Position numbers and translations under genes: made by a program. Positions 7,967 through 17,062 of a stretch of DNA of 26,954 nucleotides are shown in pieces; position 1 is the stretch's first letter; the number at the start of each line of letters is the position of its first letter. This DNA is from Pseudomonadota bacterium. Its GTDB lineage: Bacteria > Desulfobacterota > Desulfobulbia > Desulfobulbales > JAGXFP01. Location of the stretch: assembly GCA_030673265.1 (NCBI GenBank), contig DAOVJK010000005.1:1-26954 (forward strand). The letters are read 5' to 3'. The notes under the pieces are model-generated. The model saw only the letters and a program-made list of their open reading frames with translations, made no database searches and was not told the origin of the DNA.

Positions 7967-9316
7967 TCAGGACTTAAAGCCAGCCATAACCTCCTGGGCC
8001 TTTTCGATCTCACCCATATCACGATAAACCTCGGCCAGCTCTTTCAGAGCGCGAATATTATTCGGCATCTGATCCAAAACCTTTTGGCAATACTCAATAG
8101 CCTCGGGGTATTGCCCCTGGCTGCGATAAATTTTAGAAATTCCCTGACATGCATAGGGATCAAAACGAATCCTGAGGCTTGCCTGATAATGCTCTAAAGC
8201 TTTATCGTACTCACCAGTATTGAGACATGCATCCCCAACCCTGGAATGCATGACCTGATTGCGAGGCTCCTTTGCCAGGATCATCCCCCACCACTTGACA
8301 ACCTCATCGTACTTTTTCATCCAGCGGCTACAGTCGCCAAGTCCGTAAAGAGCGAAGGTGTTGCCCGGTTCTAATTCAACTGCTTTTGCATAATAGTCAA
8401 TGGCCTTATCAAATTCCTGCCGCCGCCGACAAATATTACCGACCATAGTCAGGACAGCTACATAGCCATCATCCAATTCAAGGAGCCGTTCCAGATATTG
8501 CAGAGCCTTGTCGTCTTTCTCCAACTTATAGAAAAGACTGCCAATCCCGAGCAAGGCGTATTTATCCTTGCTATTGACCTCCAGGGCCTGACGATAATAC
8601 TCCTCTGACTCCCGGTATTTTTTTAGTTTCTTGTACGAATCGGCCACTCTGGTCATAACCTGGATATCGTCTGTATTGCATTCCAGATAACGCCGCCAAT
8701 AAGAGATCGCCAGGTCATGCTGGTTCGTGCCACGGTGGGCATCGCCGGCCCCTCTAAGGGCAAAGACATTTTTCCCGTCCAGGTTCAGGAGCTTTTCGTA
8801 ATAATTGATGGCCTGTCCGAATTTTTTCTGCTCCCGATTAAGATCACCGAGGCCAACAAGAATATAGGCATTATTAGGATCCAGTTCATAGCCCTCAAGC
8901 AAAACCTCCTCGGCAGCCAAGTACTCTCTTCTTCTTAAAAGTTTATTGCCTTTTTTGGAAAGCTCAATCGCGTTGCCGAGAGCAGGGCCCGCAGAAGTGC
9001 TCGGCAATCCCTGGCTAGCCCTGACCCACTGCCAGTATTCAGCCGAGACATCCCGGGCGCTGACCGTAACCCACTGGGGTGTTTCATATGGGTGATTTTC
9101 CTTAAGCCAGTTTGCCAACTTAACGGAGGTCTCAGAGTCAAACTTGAAGGTTATCCGATATTCCTGAACAGACTCCAGATCTCCTTCCCACCGATAAAAA
9201 GATCGAATCGGTCCTTCAACCTGAGCACAGGCTGCCAACCGATTCTCAACACTACCCTTGGCAAGTTTTTCCGCGTTTTCCTCGCTGTTTATTGTGGTCC
9301 AACCGATGTTTATCAT
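7967..9316 (-). CDS. CutA1-TPR fusion protein
   Basis: A 449-residue soluble protein. Residues 1-101 are a complete CutA1-like domain: 'NRLAAC' (25-30), 'YRWEG' (41-45), 'HPYETP' (75-80) and 'YWQWV' near its end are the family landmarks. CutA1 forms very stable trimers and was first linked to divalent metal tolerance; its real role is unsettled. After a short linker come ten consecutive 34-residue TPR units (about 115-449), for example 'GDLNREQKKFGQAINYYEKL'. Stand-alone CutA1 is about 100-115 residues, so the TPR tail makes this a fusion in which a trimeric hub could display three TPR arms. The ATG at 9316 lacks a clear ribosome-binding site and follows an A-run, but it fits the CutA1 N terminus. 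Confidence 0.85.
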   Translation of the reverse strand: MINIGWTTINSEENAEKLAKGSVENRLAACAQVEGPIRSFYRWEGDLESVQEYRITFKFDSETSVKLANWLKENHPYETPQWVTVSARDVSAEYWQWVRASQGLPSTSAGPALGNAIELSKKGNKLLRRREYLAAEEVLLEGYELDPNNAYILVGLGDLNREQKKFGQAINYYEKLLNLDGKNVFALRGAGDAHRGTNQHDLAISYWRRYLECNTDDIQVMTRVADSYKKLKKYRESEEYYRQALEVNSKDKYALLGIGSLFYKLEKDDKALQYLERLLELDDGYVAVLTMVGNICRRRQEFDKAIDYYAKAVELEPGNTFALYGLGDCSRWMKKYDEVVKWWGMILAKEPRNQVMHSRVGDACLNTGEYDKALEHYQASLRIRFDPYACQGISKIYRSQGQYPEAIEYCQKVLDQMPNNIRALKELAEVYRDMGEIEKAQEVMAGFKS

Positions 9317-9672
9317 TTTTTTTTTAAAAGCGTTATAGAGAAGGCTTTCTCTTGAGGTTTACCTTGGCAATCCGGCCCATCCGACCTGACCATGACCTAT
9401 TTCATACCCGTTAATTGCATCAATTCAGGCTAAATATCTAACACGAACCAACTGTTAAATCTCTTTTTTTCGAAAATTCATTATGCGCCCGGTTAAATTC
9501 TCATCAATCTGACAACATCACCGGGCCTGGCAGTTTTTCTGAAAAACAACCTACCCCTATTTTAAGTGAATTTATAGCCATAAAAGAGTATTTTAAGAGG
9601 ACAACCTGGGTTAAACTGCCCAATAATGTCTTTTTTTGAGATATAATTTGTAATCTGGAGAGAAAAAGTTCA
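9317..9672. promoter_or_regulatory. Divergent intergenic region upstream of GGDEF and CutA-TPR genes
   Basis: These 356 bases separate two divergent genes and hold no convincing coding frame. A perfect TATAAT (9642-9647) lies about 28 bases before the cyclase start but has no good -35, so it may need an activator. A perfect dyad with 7-base arms around a central T (GTTTTTC 9533-9539, GAAAAAC 9541-9547) and a 6-base stem (AGAGAA 9337-9342, TTCTCT 9347-9352) close to the CutA-TPR start are possible regulatory sites. GGAGAG at 9657-9662 is the likely ribosome-binding site of the cyclase. Confidence 0.45.
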
Positions 9673-9675
9673 TTG

Positions 9676-11832
9676 ATGCACAAGAGAGAAATTACCGAAA
9701 AAGCACCTCCGGACCTAACTATTTTCAGTAATTGGTCTGGTTGCATAATGGCAATTATCGCTACGTTTGCTCTCGGCAGCGGGACGTTGCTGCAGGACGG
9801 CAGTCCCTCTCTTAATGGCCTGATCGTTGCGATCATGCTGACCCTTGCTACCGGCCACTACTACTGGCGCTTTCAAATAACCAAGCCTGCAAACAACCAA
9901 AGCCTGTCAGCAGAGCTGGAAGGCCCCCTGTTGTTGGTTGTAATTGTTTGGACAATCTTCCGTCTCGGTGCATCTTTCCTGCCGAGCTTAATTATTATTC
10001 CAGCTATGACCATCGCCTGGATAACCATCCACTATCATGGCCTGGCAACCTTGATCTGTGTTCTGGTCGTGGTGGCTGTTGAAGCGGCATTAACCTTAAC
10101 CGGCAACCAGACCCTTCTCTTGGCCTCAACCAACATCTTCTTTTGCGCAATTGTTGTTGCAAGCCTGAATTTCTTCCCCGGCACCAAATCATATAAAACC
10201 AAACTGCGCCAGGCCCGAATTGACACAGATCAGGATATTGCCAGCCAGGAGCAGGCCATCGAAATGGGCCTGACTGGAGACCATATTTCTGCCCCGGAGA
10301 TCCTTCAGGGTCTTCACAACTTTGATCACAGCAAGTCGTTCAGTCAACAGACGGTTGAGAGTGTCAATAAATCATTCGAGCTACAACTTGAGATGATCCG
10401 TCTGGCCCTGAACTTGACCACTATTGCCGTATTATGGCCTGACCCGGCTAACGATGTCCTGCGCCTCCGCTATCTGGCCACGACCCGGGAAGACATCAAT
10501 TCAGGCCCATACCCGGTCGGGACCGGCATTACCGGCGCACTGTCCGGCAACCACGAGGAAACGGAACTGGTTGGGGTCAAACCTTCCCACCCGGCCCTAC
10601 CTTACTATCGAAAAAATGGGCGCGTTGGTTCAATTTTGGCCCTCCGCATTCCGACTAACCAACCAGACAACGTAAAAACCGAAACAGCCAAAACCGGGAT
10701 CCTCTGTGCGGATCGAGAATCGGACAGCCCCTGGTCGGACCGGGAGCGCCAGGTCCTCAGACTGACCGGCAAAAAACTTGGCCTTGAGATCAGCGGCTGC
10801 CGGCTACTTCTCAACATGGATCGGCAGCGCGCCACGATTAACCGGCTCTGTCATGGCCTGCGGGAATTAAACAGTGACCCCAGTCTTGAATCGATCTTTG
10901 CTGCATCAATAAAAGCAGTTAAAGCCCAAGTCCAAACAGACCTGCTGGCCTTGTGCTTAAGGAGCGGAGACCGGCATCAGATTGTCCTGGCCGAGGGGGC
11001 GGGAACTGACAAACTGACGAACCACTATTCCCCGATTGAGGAGGGGCTGGTGGGACAGGCAATCAAAACCGGCAGAACCCTGCCTGCAGGCGGCCGATAC
11101 CTGGGAGCAGCACCGATTTTTTCCAACGCCCAAACCTTCACTGCCTACCAATCATTACTGGTTGTTCCCCTCCCCGATGAGGACAACACTCCCATCGGTT
11201 GTCTGGTTGTCGCGGCAAAAGACCCTGGTGTTTTCACAAAAAATCACCAGGAGATCCTGGAAATAATCGCAGCGCAGATCACCATTAATATCAAACTCGG
11301 TCAAGCCCATGAGCAACTTGGTGTCCAGGCCACCACCGACGGACTGACCGGCCTGGTCAACCATCAAACCTTTCAGCACGGTTGCGAGGTAATGCTGGAG
11401 CGAGCCACACGAAACGGCAACCACCTTTGCCTGCTGCTGGCTGACCTTGATTACTTTAAAAAGATCAATGACAATTTCGGTCACCCCTTCGGTGATCTGG
11501 TTCTCCGGGAAGTGGCCAAAGTCATGGCCGAGACGGTCCGTACCGTAGACCTTGCCGCCCGCTACGGTGGTGAAGAGTTCGCCATTGTCCTTGAGAATTG
11601 CGATGGCAAGAGCGGCCTGATTCTGGCGGAAAAGATCCGCAAGAGGATCGCGCAGCTCCATTTGACCTGTGGCGACAAATCAATCACTGTGACACTTTCA
11701 ACCGGAATTGCGGTCTTCCCGGACAACTGCTCCGATAAGTCCAGCTTAATCGAGTTGGCTGACCAGGCGCTATATCGGGCCAAAGGGGCCGGCCGGAACC
11801 AGACGGTCCTCTGTTCTGAGCCAACAAATTAG
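9676..11832 (+). CDS. Membrane GAF-GAF-GGDEF diguanylate cyclase
   Basis: A 718-residue inner-membrane signalling enzyme predicted to make c-di-GMP from two GTP. About five or six membrane helices fill residues 15-165. Two GAF-like sensor domains follow (about 225-385 and 390-545), then a C-terminal GGDEF domain (about 555-715). The active-site loop is GGEEF (631-635), and 'TDGLTGLVNHQTF' and 'LADLDYFKKINDNFGH' carry the nucleotide and metal residues. An inhibitory I-site RTVD (622-625) sits five residues before GGEEF, so product inhibition is likely. The start is ambiguous: a TTG at 9673 is better spaced from GGAGAG (9657-9662), while the adjacent ATG at 9676 is the usual codon. The difference is one residue. 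The gene is transcribed alone. Confidence 0.92.
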   Translation: MHKREITEKAPPDLTIFSNWSGCIMAIIATFALGSGTLLQDGSPSLNGLIVAIMLTLATGHYYWRFQITKPANNQSLSAELEGPLLLVVIVWTIFRLGASFLPSLIIIPAMTIAWITIHYHGLATLICVLVVVAVEAALTLTGNQTLLLASTNIFFCAIVVASLNFFPGTKSYKTKLRQARIDTDQDIASQEQAIEMGLTGDHISAPEILQGLHNFDHSKSFSQQTVESVNKSFELQLEMIRLALNLTTIAVLWPDPANDVLRLRYLATTREDINSGPYPVGTGITGALSGNHEETELVGVKPSHPALPYYRKNGRVGSILALRIPTNQPDNVKTETAKTGILCADRESDSPWSDRERQVLRLTGKKLGLEISGCRLLLNMDRQRATINRLCHGLRELNSDPSLESIFAASIKAVKAQVQTDLLALCLRSGDRHQIVLAEGAGTDKLTNHYSPIEEGLVGQAIKTGRTLPAGGRYLGAAPIFSNAQTFTAYQSLLVVPLPDEDNTPIGCLVVAAKDPGVFTKNHQEILEIIAAQITINIKLGQAHEQLGVQATTDGLTGLVNHQTFQHGCEVMLERATRNGNHLCLLLADLDYFKKINDNFGHPFGDLVLREVAKVMAETVRTVDLAARYGGEEFAIVLENCDGKSGLILAEKIRKRIAQLHLTCGDKSITVTLSTGIAVFPDNCSDKSSLIELADQALYRAKGAGRNQTVLCSEPTN

Positions 11833-11945
11833 CATATCCGTCACGAGGTTAGAGATCTACCGCCTCTATTGGTTTACCCCACTCATGTCAGCAAAAAAAA
11901 CCAAGAAATGCTAATTGAAACGTCAGTAAATAACGGAGCTAACTC

Positions 11946-13733
11946 TTGTTCAAAAATATATTGTTGACCGGCAACCGGCTGCCCAGGATCCGTAACGCCC
12001 TCCAGCTGGTGATCCCCTTGTTCATAAAGTACCGGCTTAGAATCCTGGTTGGCTTTATGGCACTTCTTACCGTGGATCTCCTGCAACTCATGATCCCGAG
12101 GGTGATCAAGAGCGCTATCGACAGCCTGCAATTTGCCACCGCCAGCCCGGCCAGTTTACTTCAGCACGGTATGCTGGTGGTTGGTTTTGCCCTGGCTATT
12201 GCCTGCTGCCGATTCGGTTGGCGCTATCTTATTTTGGGTTTCTCCAGAATGCTGGAACGTGATTTACGCAACCGGATGCTGGCAAAGCTGGTCCGCCTTG
12301 ACCGCCCCTTCTTCAACCGCCGCTCAACCGGCGAGATCATGGCCCTTTCCAGCAACGACCTTGCCGCCGTCCAGATGGCCTGCGGTATCGGTCTGGTCTC
12401 CTGCGTCGATGCGATTATGATGACCACGGCCGCCCTGTTTTTTATGGCCTATATCCACCCGCAACTGACTATGATCGCGTTGGCGCCGATGCCGATCCTG
12501 GCCTTACTCACCGGCCTCCTCACCAAGTTGCTGCACCGGCGGTTCAGCCGGGTTCAGGAGCAGTTTTCGCGCATGACCGAATTCGCCAGATCGACCCTGT
12601 CGGCTATCCGCCTGATCAAGGCTTATACCCAGGAAGGACCGCAGACCGGATATTTTGCCAAAATGGGCCGGGAGTATGTGAAAAATAACCTGCGCCTCGC
12701 AGTAGTGCAGGGCGCCCTGTTTCCTTTTTCCACCCTGATCGCCAACGCCAGTCTGCTGTTGGTCATCTATTTCGGAGGTCGCCTGACCATTGCCGGGACA
12801 ATATCCATCGGTGATTTTGTCGCCTTCATGACCTATCTCTTCCTGATGACCTGGCCGATGATGGCCATCGGCTGGGTGACCACCCTGTTCCAACGGGGCC
12901 TAACCTCTTTGGATCGGATCAACCAGGTCCTGATGGAGGAGCCTGTCGTTCAAGAACCGCTTGCTCCCCTGCCAATGCCGCTCACTAATCGCCGGATATC
13001 AGTCCGCAACCTGATCTTCAGCCATGTCGCCCAGCAGCATGAGCCAATTCTTGATGGCATAAATCTGGAAATCCCCCCCGGCTTTTTGGGAATCGTCGGG
13101 AAAACCGGCAGTGGCAAGACCACCCTCTGCCAGTTGCTGGCCAGAATATATCCGGTCGCCGGCAACCAGCTTTTCTGGGAAGATATTGATGTCAACCGCC
13201 TGAGTCTGGCCGAGGTGCGGGCCAGAATCGCCTACGTCCCCCAGGACACCCTGCTGTTTTCCGACACCATCGGCGCCAACATCGGCTTCGGCAACCCGGA
13301 TGCAGACCAGGCCGAGATCGAACAGGCCGCCAGTCTGGCAGCCATCCACGATGAAATCATCGGTTTTGAAAAAGGCTACCAAGCGCGGGTGGGTGAAAGA
13401 GGCTTGCTCCTCTCCGGCGGCCAGCGGCAGCGCATTACCCTGGCTCGAGCTTTACTGATGGATCGCCCGGTGATCATCATCGACGACGGACTATCGGCAG
13501 TGGACACCGACACCGAACACCGGATAATCAGCAATTTCAAAGAGTGGCTGCCCGGCCGGACCTGCATCATGGCTTCCCATCGGGTAGCACCGATCATGGC
13601 GGCCGATCAAATTGTGGTGATGGAGGGGGGCAGAATAACCGATCGTGGCAGCCATCATGACTTACTGGACAGCAATCGTTTTTACAAGACAATCTACAAC
13701 CACCAGATGTCAACCGGCGGGGCGGGAAACTGA
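11946..13733 (+). CDS. ABC exporter half-transporter, degenerate-site subunit (MdlA/BmrC-like)
   Basis: A 595-residue type IV ABC exporter subunit with an N-terminal six-helix membrane domain (about 1-320) and a C-terminal nucleotide-binding domain. The Walker A is GKTGSGKTT (385-393), the signature is canonical LSGGQ (489-493) and the H-loop is 'ASHR'. The Walker B ends in Asp513-Asp514 ('IIIDDGLSAVD') instead of Asp-Glu, so the catalytic glutamate is missing. This is the pattern of the first subunit of heterodimeric exporters such as TM287/288, BmrCD and MdlAB. Translation starts at a TTG with GGAG eight bases upstream, and no good ATG lies nearby. The next gene overlaps by an ATGA. Substrates of the family are lipids, drugs or peptides; this one is unknown. 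Confidence 0.88.
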   Translation: MFKNILLTGNRLPRIRNALQLVIPLFIKYRLRILVGFMALLTVDLLQLMIPRVIKSAIDSLQFATASPASLLQHGMLVVGFALAIACCRFGWRYLILGFSRMLERDLRNRMLAKLVRLDRPFFNRRSTGEIMALSSNDLAAVQMACGIGLVSCVDAIMMTTAALFFMAYIHPQLTMIALAPMPILALLTGLLTKLLHRRFSRVQEQFSRMTEFARSTLSAIRLIKAYTQEGPQTGYFAKMGREYVKNNLRLAVVQGALFPFSTLIANASLLLVIYFGGRLTIAGTISIGDFVAFMTYLFLMTWPMMAIGWVTTLFQRGLTSLDRINQVLMEEPVVQEPLAPLPMPLTNRRISVRNLIFSHVAQQHEPILDGINLEIPPGFLGIVGKTGSGKTTLCQLLARIYPVAGNQLFWEDIDVNRLSLAEVRARIAYVPQDTLLFSDTIGANIGFGNPDADQAEIEQAASLAAIHDEIIGFEKGYQARVGERGLLLSGGQRQRITLARALLMDRPVIIIDDGLSAVDTDTEHRIISNFKEWLPGRTCIMASHRVAPIMAADQIVVMEGGRITDRGSHHDLLDSNRFYKTIYNHQMSTGGAGN

Positions 13734-15526
13734 TGCGTAACGATTTCGGATATTTCGAAGAGGACCGCCTGAAAAAATCCGATGACCTGAAACTCTGGCA
13801 AAGGATCATGGTGTATTCGGCGCCGAGATGGCGGGAAGTAGCAGGGGCGATCATCCTGTCACTGGGCATCACCGGCTGCAGTCTGGCCCTGCCGCATCTG
13901 GTGCGTCTGGCCATCGACAAATATATTATCAATCCGGACCTGGACTCTGCCGCCCGCCTGGCCGGAGTGTCGCATCTGGCTTCGATCTTTCTGGTGCTCG
14001 TCGTAATGGGCTTTTTGATCAATTTTCTGCAAGTCGTGGTCCTTGAGTGGACCGGGCAACACATCATGCATCGGATGCGGCAAGACCTTTTCAGCCACAT
14101 GCTCTCGCTGGAAACCGGCTTTTTCAACCGCAATCCGGTGGGTAAACTGGTCACCAGACTGACCAATGATATCCAGAACATGCATGAGATGTTTACCTCG
14201 GTAATCGTCACCCTCTTCAACGATCTGGTGAGAATTGGCGGCATAATGCTGATCCTGTTCCTGATGAACTGGCGGCTGGCCCTGATCATGCTGCTTCTGG
14301 TCCCGGTGATAATCTTCAACACCATCCTGTTCAGCCGCCTGGCTCGTCTGGCCTTCCGCGATATCCGAACCCAGTTGGCCCGGATCAACTCCTTCCTGCA
14401 GGAGGCGCTTTCCGGGATCAGCATAATCCAGCTTTTTTCCAGGGAAAAGGATTCTCTCCGCCGGTTCGGCGAACTGAACGAGACCTATCTGGCAAAAAGC
14501 TTCTACCAGATCAAGATCTTCGCCCTCTTCATGCCGATGCTGGAACTGCTCAGCGCCGTTGCGGTGGCCCTGATCATCTGGTACGGCGGTGGCCAGATCA
14601 TTCAGGACCAGATGAGCATGGGCGTACTGGTGGCCTTTCTCTCCTACATGCGCCTCTTCTTCCAGCCCTTGCGCGAGCTTTCCCAGAAATATTCCATCGT
14701 CCAGTCTTCACTGGCCTCGGCGGAACGGATCTTCCAACTGCTTGACACCGTCAGCGCCCTGCCGACCGCGACTTCTCCCAAAAAATTGACCTCCAGCCTT
14801 GGCGAGATCGAATTCAAGGCAGTGACCTTCGGTTATGATAAAGATTTGCCAGTGGTTACAGAGCTGACCTTCCGGGCCGAACCGGGGGAAACCATCGCCA
14901 TCGTCGGCGCCACCGGGGCCGGCAAGACCACGATCATCAATCTTCTGGAGCGTTTTTACGATCCGGACCGGGGCGAAATCCTGCTTGACACCATCAATCT
15001 GAAAGAACTGGACATCCACCAGCTGCGGGAACAGATCGGCCTGGTTATGCAGGATGTGTATATCTTTCCGACCACCTTCAAGGAAAACATCATTCTCGAC
15101 AAGACGGTTTCAGACGCACGCCTGCAGCAAATTATTGAGGAAGCCCAGTTAACCAGCTTTGTGAACGCCCTGCCGGAGGGGCTCGCGACCAGAATCGGTG
15201 AGGGTGGCCAGGATCTGTCGGCCGGCCAAAGACAACTCCTGGCCATGGCCCGGGTGCTGATCCGGGACCCGCGCATTCTGGTCCTTGATGAAGCCACCTC
15301 CAGCATCGACACCGAAACCGAGATTCTGATCGAGAAGGCGTTGGCCGTCACCATGGCCAACCGGACCAGCATCATTATCGCCCATCGGCTCTCGACAATC
15401 AGGCGTGCCGACCGGATCATCGTTATGGAACAGGGCCGCATTGTCGAAAAGGGTGACCACAAATCGTTAATGGCTGAGAGCGGCTACTACCATCGCCTGC
15501 AAACCATGCAAAATGGTCTTTTATAA
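13733..15526 (+). CDS. ABC exporter half-transporter, catalytic-site subunit (MdlB/BmrD-like)
   Basis: The 597-residue partner of the preceding gene, starting within its stop codon (ATGA overlap), which implies coupled translation and 1:1 assembly. The membrane domain is about 25-340. The nucleotide-binding domain has Walker A GATGAGKTT (392-400), Walker B 'LVLDEATSSID' with Asp519-Glu520 intact, and H-loop 'IIAHRLST'. Its signature is LSAGQ (495-499) rather than LSGGQ. That altered signature faces the Glu-less Walker site of the partner, so one composite ATP site is degenerate and the other, formed by this Walker A/B and the partner's LSGGQ, is fully catalytic. This matches the TM288/BmrD type. 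No clear terminator is visible after the stop. Confidence 0.9.
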   Translation: MRNDFGYFEEDRLKKSDDLKLWQRIMVYSAPRWREVAGAIILSLGITGCSLALPHLVRLAIDKYIINPDLDSAARLAGVSHLASIFLVLVVMGFLINFLQVVVLEWTGQHIMHRMRQDLFSHMLSLETGFFNRNPVGKLVTRLTNDIQNMHEMFTSVIVTLFNDLVRIGGIMLILFLMNWRLALIMLLLVPVIIFNTILFSRLARLAFRDIRTQLARINSFLQEALSGISIIQLFSREKDSLRRFGELNETYLAKSFYQIKIFALFMPMLELLSAVAVALIIWYGGGQIIQDQMSMGVLVAFLSYMRLFFQPLRELSQKYSIVQSSLASAERIFQLLDTVSALPTATSPKKLTSSLGEIEFKAVTFGYDKDLPVVTELTFRAEPGETIAIVGATGAGKTTIINLLERFYDPDRGEILLDTINLKELDIHQLREQIGLVMQDVYIFPTTFKENIILDKTVSDARLQQIIEEAQLTSFVNALPEGLATRIGEGGQDLSAGQRQLLAMARVLIRDPRILVLDEATSSIDTETEILIEKALAVTMANRTSIIIAHRLSTIRRADRIIVMEQGRIVEKGDHKSLMAESGYYHRLQTMQNGLL

Positions 15527-16017
15527 TTGATCGAGCTCTGTCTCTTTGACATGATAGACCTGAAAGCCCCCAAACGGCTCAATCAAACAATATCCCTGTA
15601 CAATTTTTTCTCGCACACTTAACCATTATAAATGGCCCACTGCTTTCAGACAGGAAAGTAATAGCGAATATCCACAGGTAACCATTATTTTTGCAGCAAG
15701 ATTGCCTCTCATTTTTACTGCAACGAGCAAGCGTTTTAGGATAAGTAATCAGAGTATGGCAAGCAGTGCTGTTACGCTGAGGAAAGCATTGGATCTTTAC
15801 GGTATTTTGATGTCCATCCAAGATGATACTGGCAATGCCAAGGTGGATATGATAATTTATTAAACTGCCTCCTTTGTTATTCCTTTTCTCTAAACTGTGT
15901 AGACAACTAAAAATTTGAGCACCTTATGAGCTGCGTTTGTTAAACAGGCAGACCCGCCTTATAAGGCTACAGAGCTGGCAGTCAAATCCTCAATTAAAAG
16001 TGCGACTATTTTCCCAA
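15527..16017. other. AT-rich intergenic region with transposon remnant
   Basis: The 491 bases between the ABC operon and the deacetylase gene carry no intact gene. It is visibly more AT-rich than the flanking ABC genes. Its only recognisable content is the decayed IS200-like tnpA start at 15772-15872 on the minus strand. The rest (about 15560-15770) may be further eroded parts of that element, but I could not match it to anything. A weak CTGGCA (15829-15834) and GATAAT (15851-15856) pair, 16 bp apart, may act as a promoter for the deacetylase. Confidence 0.5.
15772..15872 (-). pseudogene. IS200/IS605-like tnpA remnant (N-terminal)
   Basis: Read on the minus strand, AAAGGAGG with its core at 15868-15872 is a strong ribosome-binding site, but no start codon follows at the right distance (TTT AAT AAA is found instead). 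The downstream frame reads NKLSYPPW, then HCQYHLGWTSKYRKD, and stops at 15772-15774. W-x-C-x-Y-H-[ILV]-x-W-x-x-K-Y-R-K is the characteristic first strand of IS200/IS605 TnpA single-strand transposases (Y1/HUH family). The catalytic HUH and tyrosine parts are absent. This is a dead fragment with a lost start and an early stop. A second, related remnant lies at about 25600-25652. Confidence 0.5.
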
Positions 16018-16890
16018 ATGAATATTATCAAATCATCTCTACTGGCCTTGCTCATAATCATTTCGCTTGCCGGATGTGCGAATCAAGACAAACAGACCTT
16101 GCCGCAGAGTAATAAAATTATTGTCCTGTGTTACCACGCCATTGGTGACAACAATTCCAATTATGGAATTACGGCTGAAAAACTCAAAAAACAAGTCGAT
16201 TCCCTATTAGCCAGCGAGTACAGGCCAATCGGCATGGATCAGTTATACGGCTACCTCTATGACAAGAAAGAAATCCCAGCAAAATCATTCATCCTGACTT
16301 TTGATGATGCGATGATCTCAGACTATGAATATGTCTTCCCTTATCTGGTAAAAAATAATTTAAAAGCTATATTTTTCGTTCCGACTGCCCATATCGGCCG
16401 TAAAAATAATCTGGCCGAGAAACAGATCCGGGAGATGAACGAAAACGACTGTTGCGATTTCGGATCACACTCCGTAAGTCACAAAAATCTTTATACACTT
16501 TCGGAGGAGGTTCTTGACGAAGAATTGGGCTCCTCAAAAAAAATATTGGCAGAAATAACCGGAGAAGAGATCATCTCCTTCTCCTACCCGAACGGTTTTT
16601 TTACGGAGCGGGACATTGCAATTCTACAGCAATATAACTACAAACTAGCTGTTACAGTCATGCCTGGCCGGAACGATATTCCGATCAACCCGTTTGAAAT
16701 CAGAAGAATAATAGTATCAAATTCAATATCAGACGATAATTTCAAATTACTGGTTGAAGGCGACCCAGCCATTTACCGACAGTATTATTCACAGATGTAC
16801 GCCAAAAGCGTCAAGAGTGGTCTAAATAGTATTGCGCGCCTCTGCGAGGAAGAACTGCGCAGGTATGGCGGCACCACAAAATCACCTTAG
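16018..16890 (+). CDS. Polysaccharide deacetylase lipoprotein (PgaB/IcaB-like NodB domain)
   Basis: A 290-residue lipoprotein. Starting at the ATG at 16018 gives a clean signal peptide with lipobox LAGC (17-20), so it is probably anchored in the outer or inner membrane facing the periplasm. A TTG 81 bases upstream would put 27 odd residues before the signal and is unlikely. NodB-homology motifs are 'LTFDD' (93-97), 'HSVSH' (151-155) and 'SYPNG' (189-193), which hold the metal-binding Asp and two His residues and the catalytic base region. It should de-N-acetylate a GlcNAc polymer, as PgaB and IcaB do. No PgaB hydrolase domain is present. The gene looks AT-richer than its neighbours and faces the synthase operon tail to tail across 172 bases. 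Confidence 0.8.
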   Translation: MNIIKSSLLALLIIISLAGCANQDKQTLPQSNKIIVLCYHAIGDNNSNYGITAEKLKKQVDSLLASEYRPIGMDQLYGYLYDKKEIPAKSFILTFDDAMISDYEYVFPYLVKNNLKAIFFVPTAHIGRKNNLAEKQIREMNENDCCDFGSHSVSHKNLYTLSEEVLDEELGSSKKILAEITGEEIISFSYPNGFFTERDIAILQQYNYKLAVTVMPGRNDIPINPFEIRRIIVSNSISDDNFKLLVEGDPAIYRQYYSQMYAKSVKSGLNSIARLCEEELRRYGGTTKSP

Positions 16891-17062
16891 CACGTGCCTC
16901 CAAAAACCAACGCAAGCAAACCTATCCATTTCTTCAGAAAGTCCAGATCCACGCGGCCATCCTATCCTCCTAAGGTGAGAAAATCAGTTACTCTGGCACC
17001 TGACTCCCGCCTGCTGACTTATCTTCAATCACGGTCAGCCCCGGCGCTGTCTCTGTTCGCAG

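Noticed and set aside
13594..14424. Minus-strand open frame of 276 codons
   Set aside because: Antisense across the junction of the two ABC genes, which have full motifs in the sense direction.
15579..15821. Minus-strand open frame of 80 codons
   Set aside because: No family resemblance or ribosome-binding site. The more telling signal in this interval is the tnpA-like frame, which is a different frame.
15756..15863. Plus-strand 35-codon frame starting MASSAVTLRKALDLYG
   Set aside because: It is antisense to the tnpA remnant and lacks a ribosome-binding site; probably chance.
15937..16017. Upstream TTG start adding 27 residues to the deacetylase
   Set aside because: It would bury the lipoprotein signal peptide inside the protein; the ATG at 16018 gives a proper signal and lipobox.
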